A stretch of 64,000 bases of DNA from Parus major. Its lineage: Eukaryota; Chordata; Aves; Passeriformes; Paridae. Shown here piece by piece: positions 26,251-39,657 of the stretch. The notes beneath the pieces were generated by a model. The model was not told the origin of the DNA. It ran no database searches and saw nothing but the letters and a program-made list of their open reading frames with translations. Numbering within the stretch: the first letter of the stretch is position 1; each line of letters opens with the position of its first letter. The DNA lies in the NCBI RefSeq assembly GCF_001522545.3, contig NC_031773.1:47166359-47230358 (forward strand), given 5' to 3'. Position numbers and translations under genes: made by a program.

Positions 26251-26833
26251 TGTTCTTTATCTCTTCCATGACCCATCCTCCCTCCAGAGGACATCTTCTG
26301 TTAATGGGCTGTTGAGTCAGTCACTGTCTGACTGATAAAATTACATCATCTCATTGTGAGATGCTCCACCCAGGGGAGGAGCCAAGCATTCCTACCTGGA
26401 TAGAATCTGAGACTTAGAACAGTGCAGTCAGCCTTTCTCTTCTGGATTCCCAGAAGACTGGACCCATCTACACCACCACTGGACCTTCAGAGGAAAACTA
26501 CACCCTTCTGCAGGATCACTGCTTCAACAGATCCACATCTGTCACTCCAGGAGGACTGCAGCCACCATTGAATCAGACTGATACCAACACTGACCAACAG
26601 CGTGTCAGGTTGTATTCTGACTCTGTCTGAGGATTTTTTTGTACTGCTGCATTTTTATTTTGATTTTCCTAGTAAAACAATTTTTTTATTTATTAATCTA
26701 TTCCCGTATCTTTCCCTGAGAGCCCCTTAATTTCAAAACTATAATAATTCAGAGGGAGGGAGGTTTACATTTTTCCATTTCAAGGAAGGCTCCTGCCTTC
26801 CTTAGTAGACACCTGTCTTTTCAAACCAAGATA
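26251..26833 (+). mobile_element. Solo LTR of an endogenous retrovirus in the XRCC6 3' UTR region
   Basis: A 583-bp block starts TGTT and ends at a degraded CA (now TA), flanked on both sides by GCAG, a likely 4-bp target duplication. The internal text (gatgctccacccaggggagg, the block around tctggattcccagaagactg, and the 3' part near ctgagagccccttaatttca) resembles an LTR family I know as abundant in songbird genomes. No gag, pol or env sequence lies beside it, so it is a solo LTR. Its minus strand carries AATAAA at 26654-26659, 26685-26690 and 26689-26694, in the sense orientation for XRCC6. Family assignment is from memory. Confidence 0.75.
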
Positions 26834-26987
26834 GCAGAGATGTTTCACAACTCAGTAGAAAGTTTCTCCACTGCTAGAAAGAGCAATATTTAGTCACTTT
26901 CATTGCAAAATTAAACAGATACAGCACCCACACAAGACAATCAAAATTCTAAGCAGACTGAAGTAAACCAGGGCCTTCCTCTCCAGT

Positions 26988-29900
26988 TTAGCGCCCATTA
27001 AAGTATTCAGTTAAAGCATCCACGAGCTCCTGCTTCTTGCTTCCACACCTCAGCCTCAAAAACCTACATGCATCCTTCAGGACAGTTACGGTGAGCTTGC
27101 CTAGAGTGCCCTTTTGCACGTGACTCCGCAGCTCATCTTCTGAGACTTCTGCCTTGGGCCTCTTCTCAGTTTGACTGTCAGAAGCTAGAAAGATACATTT
27201 TAGTCATTTGGTCTAAGACTTTAAAAATTAGAAAGACATCAATGTTTCTTATACATACCATAGTTAATGGTCATTAGCATTAAAACACCATGCTCTAACA
27301 GCCACACACTCACAGACCTAGTTTCCATGTTTTCTTTTAAGAAACAGATGTCAATATGTAAGTCAAGCAGTATTTCATTGATAGGAATGATCTTAACTGA
27401 TTCACAAAGTATGAAACTTTGTGTTCTGATAAAAACATCACCCTCCAAATGAAACTTTTAAGGGATTCTCATTGAGACAGCAGAACGCAATGATTCAACA
27501 CAGAGCTCAGCTGACACTCACTTTATGCAGTCTTTCATAGACTCCTGAATTACACATGGACTCCAGCATTACTTGCATATTTAGCCCTTAAGATGCCCAT
27601 CTTGGACTTGCTAAACAGCCCATGCATAAGTTTGCTCCCTCACCAAGACAAACTGAAAGCATGAGTGCTTTTATTATTCTGTCATAAAACAGAAAGTTGC
27701 TGAAATTATATATACATCTTCTGCAGTCATTTACCCACATTACTTCCTATACTTCACTCTGCAGTTTGTCGCTCCAGCAAGTCCCCAGCTGGATACCACA
27801 ATATTCTCTACTCTCTAAGAACCACTACTGGATATAATACTTCATTGTGGAGATGGGCAGAGTTATTGCACAAGCAGCTTCTTTAAACTATGAGACAAAC
27901 TGAAAACACAGAACCTTCTGAACAGAATACAGACATTATGTTTTGTGTCTGCACCACTGTTACTTACCTTGTTTTCGCTTTACGCCCTTCTCATCAGGAT
28001 TGTAGTCAGGGGGATAAACCAGCTGCTTAAACTCATCCACCAGGTTGCCCAGTCTGTGGCTCATCTGTTCAGACTTTGGCACTGGCAAAAGATAAAGATT
28101 TGCCCTCTCAGGAACAGTGTGATCACAAGAAAGTTCATCTGACAACAGGGATGGCCTTGTGTAGACTATCAGTTCACCCAGTGGGAAATATACAATGCTC
28201 ATTCTATAAAACCATTAGGGTATGGAACCACACAATACTTTATTTTGTAGTATCATGTTAAACATTCCCCAAGAAGGGACTCAAAAAATATGAACCATTC
28301 TAGGTATGCCAACTCCACTCTATGTTGGGAAGCAGCACCAGTTCATCAAGCACTCAGCTGTAACTTGAGAATCTACAACCACCAGAGACCCCTGGGACAG
28401 AAGAACATGTGCACAAAGGAGAACTAACACATGTTAATGATTGCTGGGGAAATGATTACCACATATATGTTTCTTCTGGGAAAACCTACAAAAACAGTTT
28501 TTTTCTGTACTAGAGATGCACAATTTTGGTGGAGATATCCCTCATGCATTCAGCACTGTAATAAAGAACACCTGCTTCTTAAAGCTGCATTGGTGCTAAC
28601 AAGTCTGACTGTTTTTCAGTACCACCACCAGACACAACTGTGCTTTTGTAATAACTAGTCTGCAAGTGTCCTGCAAGCATGCAAAAATGCAAATACTTGT
28701 GTTACAATACTCCCAAATGAGAAATTTACAGCTCTTGGTAATATCAAGAGTTTGGACATCTGCAATTCTGTGTCCAGTTCTGGGCTCCCCAGTACAAGAG
28801 AAACATGGAGCTCCTGAAATGGGTCCAGCAGAGGATAACAAAGATGATTACAGGACTGGAACATCTTCCTTATGAGGGAAGTCTGAAGGAACTGGGCCTG
28901 TTCAGCCTCCAGAAGAGATGACTGAGAGGGGAACCTCATCAATGCACCTAAGTATCTGAAGGGAGGGTGTCAAGAGCATAGTGCCAGGCTCCTGGTGGTG
29001 CCAAGCAACAGGACAAGAGTCAATAGGTAGAAACTGAAGCACAGGAAGAGCCATCTGAACATGAGGAAGAACTTTACTGGGAAAGTGACTGAGCACTGAA
29101 ACAGGTCACCCACAGAGGTTGTAAAGTATCCCTCACTGGAGAAATAATTGAAGAACTACCTGGAACTAACCCTGTGCAATGTGCTGTAGGATAACCCTGC
29201 TTGAGCAGGGAGGTTGGACCAGATGACCTGCTGTGGTCCCTTCCCTCCTGACCCACTCTGATTATACAGGACAGTTACATACAAACTCTCACAGTCCCCA
29301 GGTGGCAGCACTGCCCCCAGCAGAATAATTCTCCTGATTCTGTCCATTTATCACACTGAAATATTAATGAGAATCTTGAAGAGAGGATTTTCATAGAAAA
29401 CAGTTCTCACCATAGGAAAAAAGTGATTCAATTTTAATTTTGGCTGATAAAGTGAGCAATTTTTTCTTTACCTTAAAATTGGCAGCAATAGAAAATAAGG
29501 TTTCCGTATTTCAGAATGGACACATCTAGAATCCTGTAGTGAAACTGCACACAACTGAAATATTTCTCAAAAGACATTTGGGTTTGTAGTAGAACATATT
29601 TGACTTATAAGAAAGCCACAAATCCCCTACCCTGCCTCCCTTCATATCCACCAGTAGCTCTCACTTGTAAGATCCTCAACTTGTTCTGGTTCCATCATAT
29701 CCAGCGCCAAAGCCTCCAAATTCCTGAAGTGCTGCTGCAAAACTGGGTTCTCAAAGCTGTCAGGCCTGTCAAGAAACCCCCAAAATGTCAGTGCATGTTG
29801 CCAAGAAGGCAGACAAAACACTTAAGACCTACCATCAACTTATTTCAGAATAAAACTTCCCTCTTTCCCATACAGCAGTCCATCGCAACAGAACTGCTTT

Positions 29901-32900
29901 TCCTCTCTTCAATTTACTTGCTGAATCACTATCCTGTCATGTATCAACCACATAAGAATGCTGTGTGAGAGTTAGAAAGTTGTATGAGGCAAAAGGAGAT
30001 AGTAGCACTACACTTTAATAACAGATATGGTGGCTTCCACGTATCTAAGAGAAAAATCTCCCATGAAAGTACTTTGTAGCATTTATCCCAGCTATAATGA
30101 AAAGAGAGGCCTAACCCTTCTTTCTGAAGTGCTCTAATTTAAATGATCTGGGTCTGATCTGCTGTAGAGTGGCAGAATCACAATAAAATGTGATACCTCT
30201 GCAACAAATGACAACAGCCCAGAGAACAAGAGCAATTCTACAAAGAACTCCAGAACATGCTACATAAAGCATTGTGGTGCCTGGGTATCCAGAATGATTA
30301 AGAATAAAGTTTGGACAAAGCTACTGCAAAGAGAAGCAATTTCTATCAAAATACATCAAATCTCATCTCAGGAGCACCACAGCTGAACAATGTGTGCAAC
30401 AGAGCAAGCAATGGCTGTGCTTTCTTCCCCATGCCACCCCATGCACCCTTTTTATCTCCAGGTACCTGTATTTGAACCGCAGCTTCTGAATGATTTCCTT
30501 CATTTTGTCTACCTGCCCTTGGCTGGCTGGCACGTTTTCTGTAAAACCAACATTACGTTTGTCATCTGCGTAGGGTAGAAAAATCATGTGGAAACCTATA
30601 GAGAAGAGAGGGAGGAAGACAACAGTTACACAGAAGTATGGTCTCAAAATAATGTATGGGAAAAACCAAGATGGTTTGGCTGAAGTCTGATGACTCCAAA
30701 TTAACTACCTGTTTTGTTGTTAGCAATAGCAATCCATAATACTTCCAAGTGCCTACAGCCTGACACTCCCAACCTCAATATTTTTAACCAATATGACTAA
30801 TGGCTTTGTGAAAGACATTCAGACTAAATTCAGAGCTAAGACTTGGATACCAGTGACTTGCTTTTTATGCAGGACATCAACTAGTCCACCTCTCCCATGT
30901 CTTACTGGGTATGAGCTTGAAAAAGATTTGTTTGAAAATCAAATTATTGCCCACATTATTCTAAAATACTTTGTACAAAAGCAGTGTTACTTCCCTACTT
31001 TACATTCTCACAGAAGATGTTTTTGCACTTAAAAGAGGTGAGAAAATGCAAAACAGCAGGAGTCAGCTCCTTAATCATTCCCCACTTGGCTGACAGGGCA
31101 TGGGGCTCACTATATGTGAGATTATTTATTTAATATTTTACAATGTATTCAAGGATACAATATAATTCAGGAAAAGACATTCTGTCTAGTCTTCAAATAG
31201 GACAAAAAGACTCTTAATTTCTACACCAGTTATTTGAATCTTCTAAAAAGAGGCAGAAGACAGGAAAAACACTCCAGCCAGGTCATACCTGAGCAAACAC
31301 TGATGCAACTGGGGCTTTAAAAATAGATTCAACATCAGATGTTTACATTGACAAAACCGAAGAAAAGGAATGTTGGAAAGCATTTTCCCCAGTCTTAAGG
31401 GAGGTAGCACTAAGAATATTTTCCCTCAATACAAGACACCATTACACTGAACTACATCCAATCATGCAGGGAAAGGCGGCATCTCTTCCCATACCTGGAG
31501 GAGCTGTCTGCACTTTCTGCTCATCCAGCTCTTCCTCCTGGGGAACCAGGGCCACAAAGCGAGGAGGGACATTCCGGCGAGGGGTGTATCTGCACAGCAT
31601 CATCATCTCCCTCTCCAAGCATTTCATCAATAGGGCATTAAACAGCGTTGTGCTCCCTGCAAAGGAAAGAGTGGATTGGTCAGACTGACAGCTTTACTCC
31701 TTTGTTCTGGAATATAACCTTAGATATTACAGTTTCAAAACCTCTGACTTCTTTGAAATGCTTGCATTATTGTGGAGGTAAAAAGCAAATTTTGGAAGGG
31801 GGAAGACTCAAAATGGACAATGTCAGTGAGTCTCTTCTGACCAGCAGTGAGAATTTCACTTCTGGTAGAAGAAGTGAAATCACTATCATCTGAGCAATGG
31901 AATACCATGAAATTTTATCTACAAAGTCTATTTCTACACATTTGCCTCAGTTGTATTTCACCAGACGTGGTGGTCAGGGAAAGAATGACATACAAAGTGT
32001 CAGGAAACTGCAGTTAGAGAAGCAAGCATAAGGGGTCAATTCTTTAGTCAGACTCTGCAAAGCCTTTGGTCATAACTCAGCCCTCTTTATCCACTACTAG
32101 AATGAGGAGCTAAAGGTTTTTTCTTACTATTGCAGCTTGGAATATATTTATAGACAAACAGAGATATATATACATATAAAAAGGCAAATATAAGCAGTTC
32201 TAAATGTCCTTGCCTTATCTCCCCTGGTTTGGAGTTAAGGTTTTTCTTTTTTTGTCGTTGGTTGTTAGTTTTGTTTGGGCTTTTTTAACCATCTTTGCCT
32301 TCTTGTCAGGTACTAGGATCCTCCACTTTCATGAATGGGTAAAACAAGTACTTTGTGACTATATCTACATGGATTAATTAGCTGCTTGTCATGATGGATA
32401 AACATGAAGCACAATTGGCTCTTCTGCTATAGAAGGAAACAAGAAGTATCTGCAGCTGAGAGGGGCAATAATAGTTAATTCAGTTCTTCTTAACATTAGC
32501 AAGTTTTTAAGTTAGAGCTTTTACACCCAATGATCCCCACTCAAACACACAATGAATCAGCTGGTTACACTAATGCAAGGTGGTAAATCTCTTGACTTCT
32601 TTACTTACCTCTCACCATGGACTCCTCAGGATAAATGAACTGGGAGGGCCTGATATGGTGGTGCTGTTTTAGCATTGAAAGTGGTTTGAAGCCAATCAGA
32701 AACAAACCCGGAGAATCAAACCGTTTTAATTCTTCTGTCTCCTCTTTCTCCAGCACAATCTGTCGTTTTCCATATGTCTAAACCAGGGAAGAGCAGATGA
32801 TAGGACTGCCAGCATTAAAAAAAAATGGGGACCAGGAGGCAGGACAGAGCAGGAAGTGCAGGAAGAAGATGCAATTGCTGTGTCCCACTACTGAAAAGAA

Positions 32901-35900
32901 GGTTATAAACAAGACACTGTAAACCTTCATGAGTAGCACACACCGAAATGGCAAGTGATGCTGTGACCATTATCCCAAGGGTAATTCTACCTGAACATAA
33001 GCAAAATGCACTTTTCTAAGAAAATGGCTAAGCCCTGATACAGAGAGACTGTCACATCTCATCTCTGGAGTTCTTCAGAGCTGTCCCAAAATAACCCTGA
33101 GCAACCTGATCTGGCTTTGTGAGTCTTGCTCTGGGCTGGGTTGGACCAGACTTTTTCAGAGGTCCTGTCCAATTGTAAATTTGCTTCAGCAGATGCATGT
33201 CAGCTACCTACTCCTGACAGAAATAGTGACTGAGAAACAATGTTTCTGTAGCGCCACTCATGCATCACAAAATCAAAACCATGTTACAGTCCAGCTACTG
33301 AAGTAGACATGAGGGGCTTAATGCTCAGCTCTTTCTCTCCTATTGTTTACTTTAAGAAACTAATATCCACTATAAATAGACTTAATATTTCATTTTAAGA
33401 CAACAACTTTAAGAGCTATTAACGTGGAAGAAGACACAAAGCACACATGTGACAGTACACCTAGCAACTACATAACTTGTTTTGCAATAAAGCTGTGCCT
33501 GATCAGAACACGACACTCAACTTACATCAACCAAACTATCAAGCAGGAAAGCAAAACAAAGAAATATGTATACAGAAACCTCCAAAGGTATCATGCCTTT
33601 TGTTTGGAAAACAGCTCCAACTCCCCTGTGTTGAATGTTTAACAAAGTGGATCAAATCCATTCCTAACGAATCAAAAGCCAATGGCAGTGGGAATGGCAC
33701 AGGGTCACACAAGGTCAGGCTCTGACAACCTCGTTCTGCCTTACAGAAAGAAATGACCTGTGTTCCTGACAGCACTTGCACCAGCAGCTATGCCTTCCCA
33801 TGACAGTCAAGTCAGGGAGACAACCCACTCTCACCCTGCAGAGCTCACAACACCACCAGCCTGATCCCAGGTGCATACAGATGCAAATATTTCGGGATCT
33901 CATCTTGAAAGTGCAATACAAACAAAAGCAGCAAGGGAATTGACATCTCCCTCACACATCACAGACACAAGACAAAGCAGGCACATAACCAATATATTAC
34001 CTGAGTCCTTTTAGTGTCACTGGGCAGGAGCAAGCTGCCTGTTTTTCCACTGAACATCCTTGTTTTGGTTTTAACTGGTTCATTAGTTTCCCGATAAAGC
34101 TTCACTGGATATGGTTTATGAGCTTTTTGAATAAGGCTGTAAACACCAATAGAAAGCGCCACATCGTTGCTCAGATGCAGATTTAGCCTGTGTAAAAAAG
34201 CAGAAACAGACTTGAGATTCCTGAAAAATCATCACTGCAGAAGAAAATCACCTCCTCATGTAAGTTATTTCCTCTGACCTTCTCCTGTTCTCCTCCCCCA
34301 AAATCACATATATCTTTGGAAACCTACTATCAATTGAGCCATAATCTCACTTGCATAAAAATATTCTTGCAATATCATCATTTCTGGTGATAAAAGTTAT
34401 CTAAGCACAAGTAATTTATCATATTTCTTTGACCCTTTTTTTCACTGAAGGGCAGCTATGCTCAAACAGAGCACAGGACAAGTCCCCATTTGGGTACCCC
34501 CAATTATGCTTATTGTAATGTCTATATAAATTCTCATTGTTTTTTGTGCAGAAGGCAAAATTCTCCCCCAAAAAACCCACTAAGACAAAAATACCAAGAT
34601 TTAAGAAAACACATAAATCAGACGTTAGAGAAAAAATTAGATGTAAATTTTAAAAACAGAGGTAATCTTCAAGTTATGAGAGCAGAACAGTGAGTCACTA
34701 CAAATGCTACTTTCTCTCTTGTAAAAGGTATCACTGGTATGGAATTCTTCCTCCCCAGCTATCAGAAAACTTGAGGAACATTCCCAGAAAATAAAGCTGT
34801 GAGCAGGAGAAAGAATGCCAGTAACAACAGCTCAGGTTGGGACCCTTTATAAATATTTATTGGGAAAAAAAAACATTGGGCTTTGAAGTTCATTCCCTTA
34901 CAGTGCTTCCACATTATTCTGCTATGGACTCACTCCCTAAAAAAGCAACTGTTATGGATCATGTGGTTCCAAAAATACTTTCTATCTGCTTTGTCAAGAT
35001 CCCTGTAATCTTTCTTAAGCATCTCTAATCTTTTAGTAGGAGATTAGATATATCAAGGCTGTATGAATTCATGCCAAGTGCCTAGACAAGCTGGCAACAG
35101 ACAATTATTTAATAACAGGCCAAAATACCTAGCATTCACATTCAGATGAATTTTCTTAAGTTAGTATTGGCAAGAAAAGCCTAATTTCAATAAGATTTCA
35201 CTATGAACTATTTTTTATGGCAGCTTTTTAGGTAAGTACTTGGCAATTACATAATATTTTAACAAACTATCATTTCTGGCCAAGCTCAATACAGGAGATA
35301 TCACACAGGGGAAAAAAGAGGCTCACTCTGCTCTTCTCATCCACAAATATCCTTGGAAACTACAGAAGAAACAGCAGTCTTAGACTAAAGAATTAAGATT
35401 GAGGAATGTAAGCACTGATGCTTTTAAAGACCAGTCATTCCAGAAGAGGAAAGTGAGATGCAGCCTGAAAATAACATCAGGTGCCTCCACTGAATGATGT
35501 ATCATAACCAAGTACAAACCTGACTAAAGCCCGTTTCTTTGTCTCCTTTGCTCGTACTTTCCTCATGAGATGTTCCAGTTTCTCTGACTCTTTAGGTTGG
35601 ATCCCAAGGTCCTCATCCTCTGCTACATTTATAATATCCCTGTAGAACAAAGAGATATCAAACCCTCCAGGCTTCTTCAAGTGCAAAAGGTCCAAGATGA
35701 TACCTAGAAACAATGGAAGAGATAGGAGCAGGATCAGGAACTTTTTTCTTGCATTAGCATGTATCTCAACACTCTCAGATTTCTCTATCTACACAAATAA
35801 TTTAAGTAAGAATAAGCTCCAAATTGTCATCTGTACCAGATGTGAAATACTCTAGAGAAAGGGGTGATTCTAGGGCAAGAGGCAAAACACATTCTTTCAT

Positions 35901-38900
35901 TTCAGTCAAAATAATGCAGAACAGAAAATGTTTCCTCTCTAATTAAGAATCTGGACAGCGTTGAATATGAAATGACTCTGATAAGCTCCTATAAAACATA
36001 ATCTTACCTCAGGCACAGAAGGGAGTAACAAGTTTAGAAAATCCCCTTTCCCATAGTTATAGAGGCTAATGGGTTAAGGAAGCCTCACAGCTTCTAGATC
36101 CAGGACATCTCCTGAATCCCAAAAACACTGGTTAGCTCAGCTACATAGTTGAACTAATGCTGTCTACTCTCTGAGCTCAGGCTGGTGTCCTTCAGCTAAT
36201 TCAAAATGGAACTATTAAAGTAATTTTCTTTTCATGTTAACTTGGAGTTACTGCTATTCCCTTCCTGGAAAATGGTACAATAACAAGAAAAAGCTTATTT
36301 TCTTCGCCCCTTCATGTGCCCATTTATGCTACCCAACTAGAAAGAGATCCTAGAAAACAAGTGCTAGCTACTGGATACCAGCTCAGAAAACATATATTCT
36401 AATTTAGATTAGATACAAAATTTCTAGCTTAGAAACTTTCAGAAACATTCCCCAGTTCCGATGATTTTACATCTCTTTCCATCACAAACTAGTAATGCAG
36501 TTAACATCGGCTGCAAAGATGTGTCACATTTATTGTGTTAAATAAAAGGGGAAATAACAACCTGTGTCTCTCAGATCACCAGCTCTGGTCCTGGCCAGCT
36601 TGGCTTTAGCACTGTCATTGGCATGAGGGTTATCCTCATTGGTGAAGAGCATGATCCTCTTATGGCTCAGCCTGACTCGGACATCACTGAAGAGATTTGA
36701 GCAGGCCCAGAGCGCTTCACCCAGTGAGTAGTCAGCGTTGTGGCCAAAGTTCTCCCGGAAAAGTGCTCGTCCTTCGTCTCCCATGTACTGGTCCAGCTCT
36801 AGAACACGCTTCGCACCTGGAGGGGCAACAGCACCCACATGCATTAGAAATTCAGAAAGAAGTACCACAAGCTCTTCTAAGTATGCACAAGGGGTCCCTT
36901 GTGGCTGACGCCCAAGGAATGTCCCCAAGCACCTCCCAAGCAGTGTCCTTCCAACAGCTGGTTGAGAAAACTGTCCAGCATGGCCTAACATCTGCAATGT
37001 CACAAGCCAGTTACCACTGAAATCACCTGCTAGGGCCAAGAGGACACAAAATGCCCTGGCACCAATGCAGGCTCTTTCTATGGAGAAGGGAAGCAGACAG
37101 AGATCCAAGTACTGCAAACCCTCTCCACTGAATGCCAAGTGCTCAGCAGCAAAGGCAGCAAACTGCAGCTGCTGCAGAGGCACAGCAGACTGCTACACCA
37201 CCACAGCGAAGAGAGGAGCCTGAAATGCATCCCGCATCTCCACAGCATGCTGGGAAGGTGGAAAGCTCCTCCTCCTCCTCCTTCCTCACCCCTCATGTCA
37301 GATAGAATCCACCCAGAGGTGAGATGAAGCCCACAGATCACCACAAAGAGTACAGCAACATTCAGATCAGGCATCCACAGCCTTGTTGCAGCTCTGAGGA
37401 TTACTTCAACCCAGCTAGAACTCCTTTTCCCACCTGTCTCACAGAAGGTTCTGTTTTCTTCTGTCATTCTACAACAGGAGACAAACTTTCATTTTTCAGC
37501 CATTGCATTCTGCAGAGCTTCTTCCTTTGTCCTTCACTTAAACTCTATAGCACTTACAAAATCTCATTTGAAAATGTTTTCCTCTCCCTTTACTACCTTA
37601 TTTTCATCTCCTCATCTGTCCTTTAATGTGTATGTTCATAACTATGTATTCCTGAATAACCACCTATAGCATCTCTTCCTTCTCCAGAGCACACTGCTCT
37701 CCAGGGGCAGCAAATACACAATTCTGTTCCTTTTGAACTAATGCCTTAAGTTTTAGCTTTTGTATTTTCCAGAGTCCATACTGCATTGGTATACAACTCT
37801 GAACTCCATATAAAGTGTTAGCAAGTTCTCTTCACAGGGGAGTTAGACAAAACAATCCTTTTCCAGCCTGAGAACCAAGGACACTGTTACAGCTTCAGGC
37901 CCAGTGAGTACAAACTACAGGGAATTGAGGAGAGCAATCTGGGAGGATGGGATTTCATAACCTGGAGCTGTAATTGGACAATTAACCCCAAGATGTAAAT
38001 GGACCAAAACTTATAGAAATGTGAAAACTTGTGACTTGGAGGCCATCTTGGGTGTAGCCTCAGCCAGGCTCTTGTACTGCCCAAGGTGTATCCTTTGAAG
38101 GCCTTTTAATAAATACCTCCTTTATTCCCTTCACACTGTCTAGCCTCACAAGGCATCAGAACAACACCCACCCTTCACCTGTGCTGGTTTTATCTGCATG
38201 GAGATGCTACTGCCTCTAACATGGGAGAACGGATGAGCAGGGAAGAAGAGGAAAATGGAAAAGCAAGACCTATAACGCACTGTATGCCAGAAAAAGGAGA
38301 AGAACCTAAGGCAGTACTGTCAGGTCTCCATTGTAATAAATTCTGAAAACAGGACAAGGCAGAAATCTTTCAGAAGCCCCTGTGTTGTTAAACCTGCACT
38401 CCCAGTAAAGAAAATTAAATCAAACGTCCTCAGAGATAAAGGCTGCTATTAAAAGTTGTAGACAAAATTCCCCCAGAAGACTCTCAACTGTCAGACAATC
38501 TGTCACCACTACCATGTATTCTTTGCATTTCTCCTACTGCCTTTCCAATTCAGCAACCAGCACTTGTTATCAAGCAGATGGTATGTAATCTTAAGAAAAT
38601 GAAAGAAAGAAATTCAAGAATCGCAGAACTTATTATGGAAACAAGAGATGGAACACCACAAACAGGCTACCGTGTTGAACCACCTTTCCTAGCTGACACA
38701 GCTTGAGCAGAAGAGCTGAACAAGATGACCTCCAAAAGCCCATCCAACCTCAGCTATTCTGTAATATTCTCCATCAGCTGGCATCCATGTTGCCTTAGCA
38801 TGGACATACACTTTTCTGACAGACATTCAAGAGTTCTGTTGAGGTTTAACAGACAGCAAGTGAAGCCACCACATTAAAATATAAGAAAAGGCATTGAAAA

Positions 38901-39657
38901 GCATCTGAACCAACTCTAAGAGAAAATGCTAGGCCCTCACGAAGTTTCTAAGCTTTCAATAAATATCTAAATCTATCCCCACCACTAACAGTGGATTTCA
39001 GTAACAAGAACTTATCTGATAGATCTCTCATTTTAGAGAGATTAGTTATTGACAATGCTACTACACCAGTTTCCTTACTCCATTATTTTACACAACCTTC
39101 ATACCACTTTACCTGGATTGTCCAGCTCCTGGAGAACATAAACGTGCTTGAAATCTGCCGAGTTCTTGTTGTTTTCTGTACCATAGAACACAACACTTAA
39201 CAGGTCCCTGTCACTGCTGATAATTTTGCTGGTATACACATTCCGGATGCACTGAAAAAAAACGTACGCAGGTCAAAATTAGAATAAAACAATTTTTAGT
39301 ATGGAAAGTCTTGCCTTAGCAATCAGCATTTTATCCATCCCTACCTGGATGGTCATGTCGAAAGGAGTCTCTGAGTCCCCATCGGACTCGAACATGGCCT
39401 TGGAGGCATCCACCAAGAAGATGAGGCTGTCCCGGCCCGAAAACCTCTGCTCCGCTACGGAACGTGGGGGGGAAACAGTTTTAGATGCGGCCCCTCCGCC
39501 CGTGGAGCCTCGAAAGCAGGCAGCGGGCCCCGAGCTGCCTTCCGTGAAGGAGTGGGGGACACTTACCGACCGCCTCAGACCCTTCCTCCTCTTCCTGCTG
39601 CTGCTCCTCCTCCTCCTCCAGCCCCTCTCCCCGGTAGAACGACCCCCAGCCCGCCAT
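26988..39657 (-). CDS. XRCC6: X-ray repair cross-complementing protein 6 (Ku70)
   Basis: Ku70 pairs with Ku80 as a ring that threads onto DNA ends, recruits DNA-PKcs and drives non-homologous end joining; it also acts at telomeres. Coding exons in transcript order: 39567-39657, 39345-39454, 39113-39251, 36562-36816, 35520-35703, 34001-34187, 32609-32777, 31495-31656, 30466-30595, 29665-29765, 27968-28081, 26988-27184 (stop 26988-26990). Total 1839 nt, 612 aa, all phases continuous; human Ku70 is 609 aa. Order: acidic N-terminus ([12 protein letters not shown] then an E/Q run), vWA-like domain from about residue 36 ([32 protein letters not shown]), beta-barrel core ([30 protein letters not shown]), C-terminal arm ([15 protein letters not shown]), basic nuclear-localisation stretch (VKRKQG...EKRPK), and a C-terminal SAP domain ([17 protein letters not shown]) ending FNGR. 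The start ATG opens the first exon with the usual Ku70 W-x-x-(Y/F)-Y-R-G beginning; no in-frame upstream ATG was found. Confidence 0.98.
28745..29265 (+). mobile_element. CR1 LINE 3' fragment
   Basis: In the XRCC6 intron between 28082 and 29664. Typical sense-strand CR1 text runs in order: ctgtgtccagttctgggctc, ggtccagcagaggataacaa, an agtctgaaggaactgggcctg-like block, then the 3' part tgcttgagcagggaggttgg and accagatgacctgctgtggtc-type sequence. About 520 bp, 5'-truncated and moderately diverged. Confidence 0.9.
33060..33180 (+). mobile_element. Short CR1 LINE fragment
   Basis: In the XRCC6 intron between 32778 and 34000. Matches CR1 3' text in order: aaccctgagcaacctgatct, then ggctgggttggaccagac and ggtcctgtcca. 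Confidence 0.65.
37816..38158 (+). mobile_element. Solo LTR (songbird-type) in XRCC6 intron 3
   Basis: A block of about 340 bp from TGTTAG to a terminal CA. It contains ttccagcctgagaaccaagg, ggaattgaggagagcaatct, taattggacaattaacccc and a 3' part with AATAAA (38108-38113) followed by acctcctttattcccttcac, the layout of an LTR R/U5 region. It is antisense to XRCC6. I see no clear target duplication and no internal viral genes. Family name not assigned; exact ends approximate. Confidence 0.65.
38690..38770 (+). mobile_element. Short CR1 LINE 3' end fragment
   Basis: In XRCC6 intron 3. Contains gagctgaacaagatgacctc and a following cccatccaacctcagctattctgt-type 3' end typical of CR1. Confidence 0.6.

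Noticed and set aside
29600..29968. 122-codon plus-strand open frame
   Set aside because: It is antisense to XRCC6 exon 29665-29765 and its flanking intron, with no recognisable domain.
36697..37467. Overlapping plus- and minus-strand open frames around Ku70 exon 4
   Set aside because: The minus-strand frame beyond 36816 continues into the intron past a clear acceptor (cccctccag), and the plus-strand frame is its shadow.
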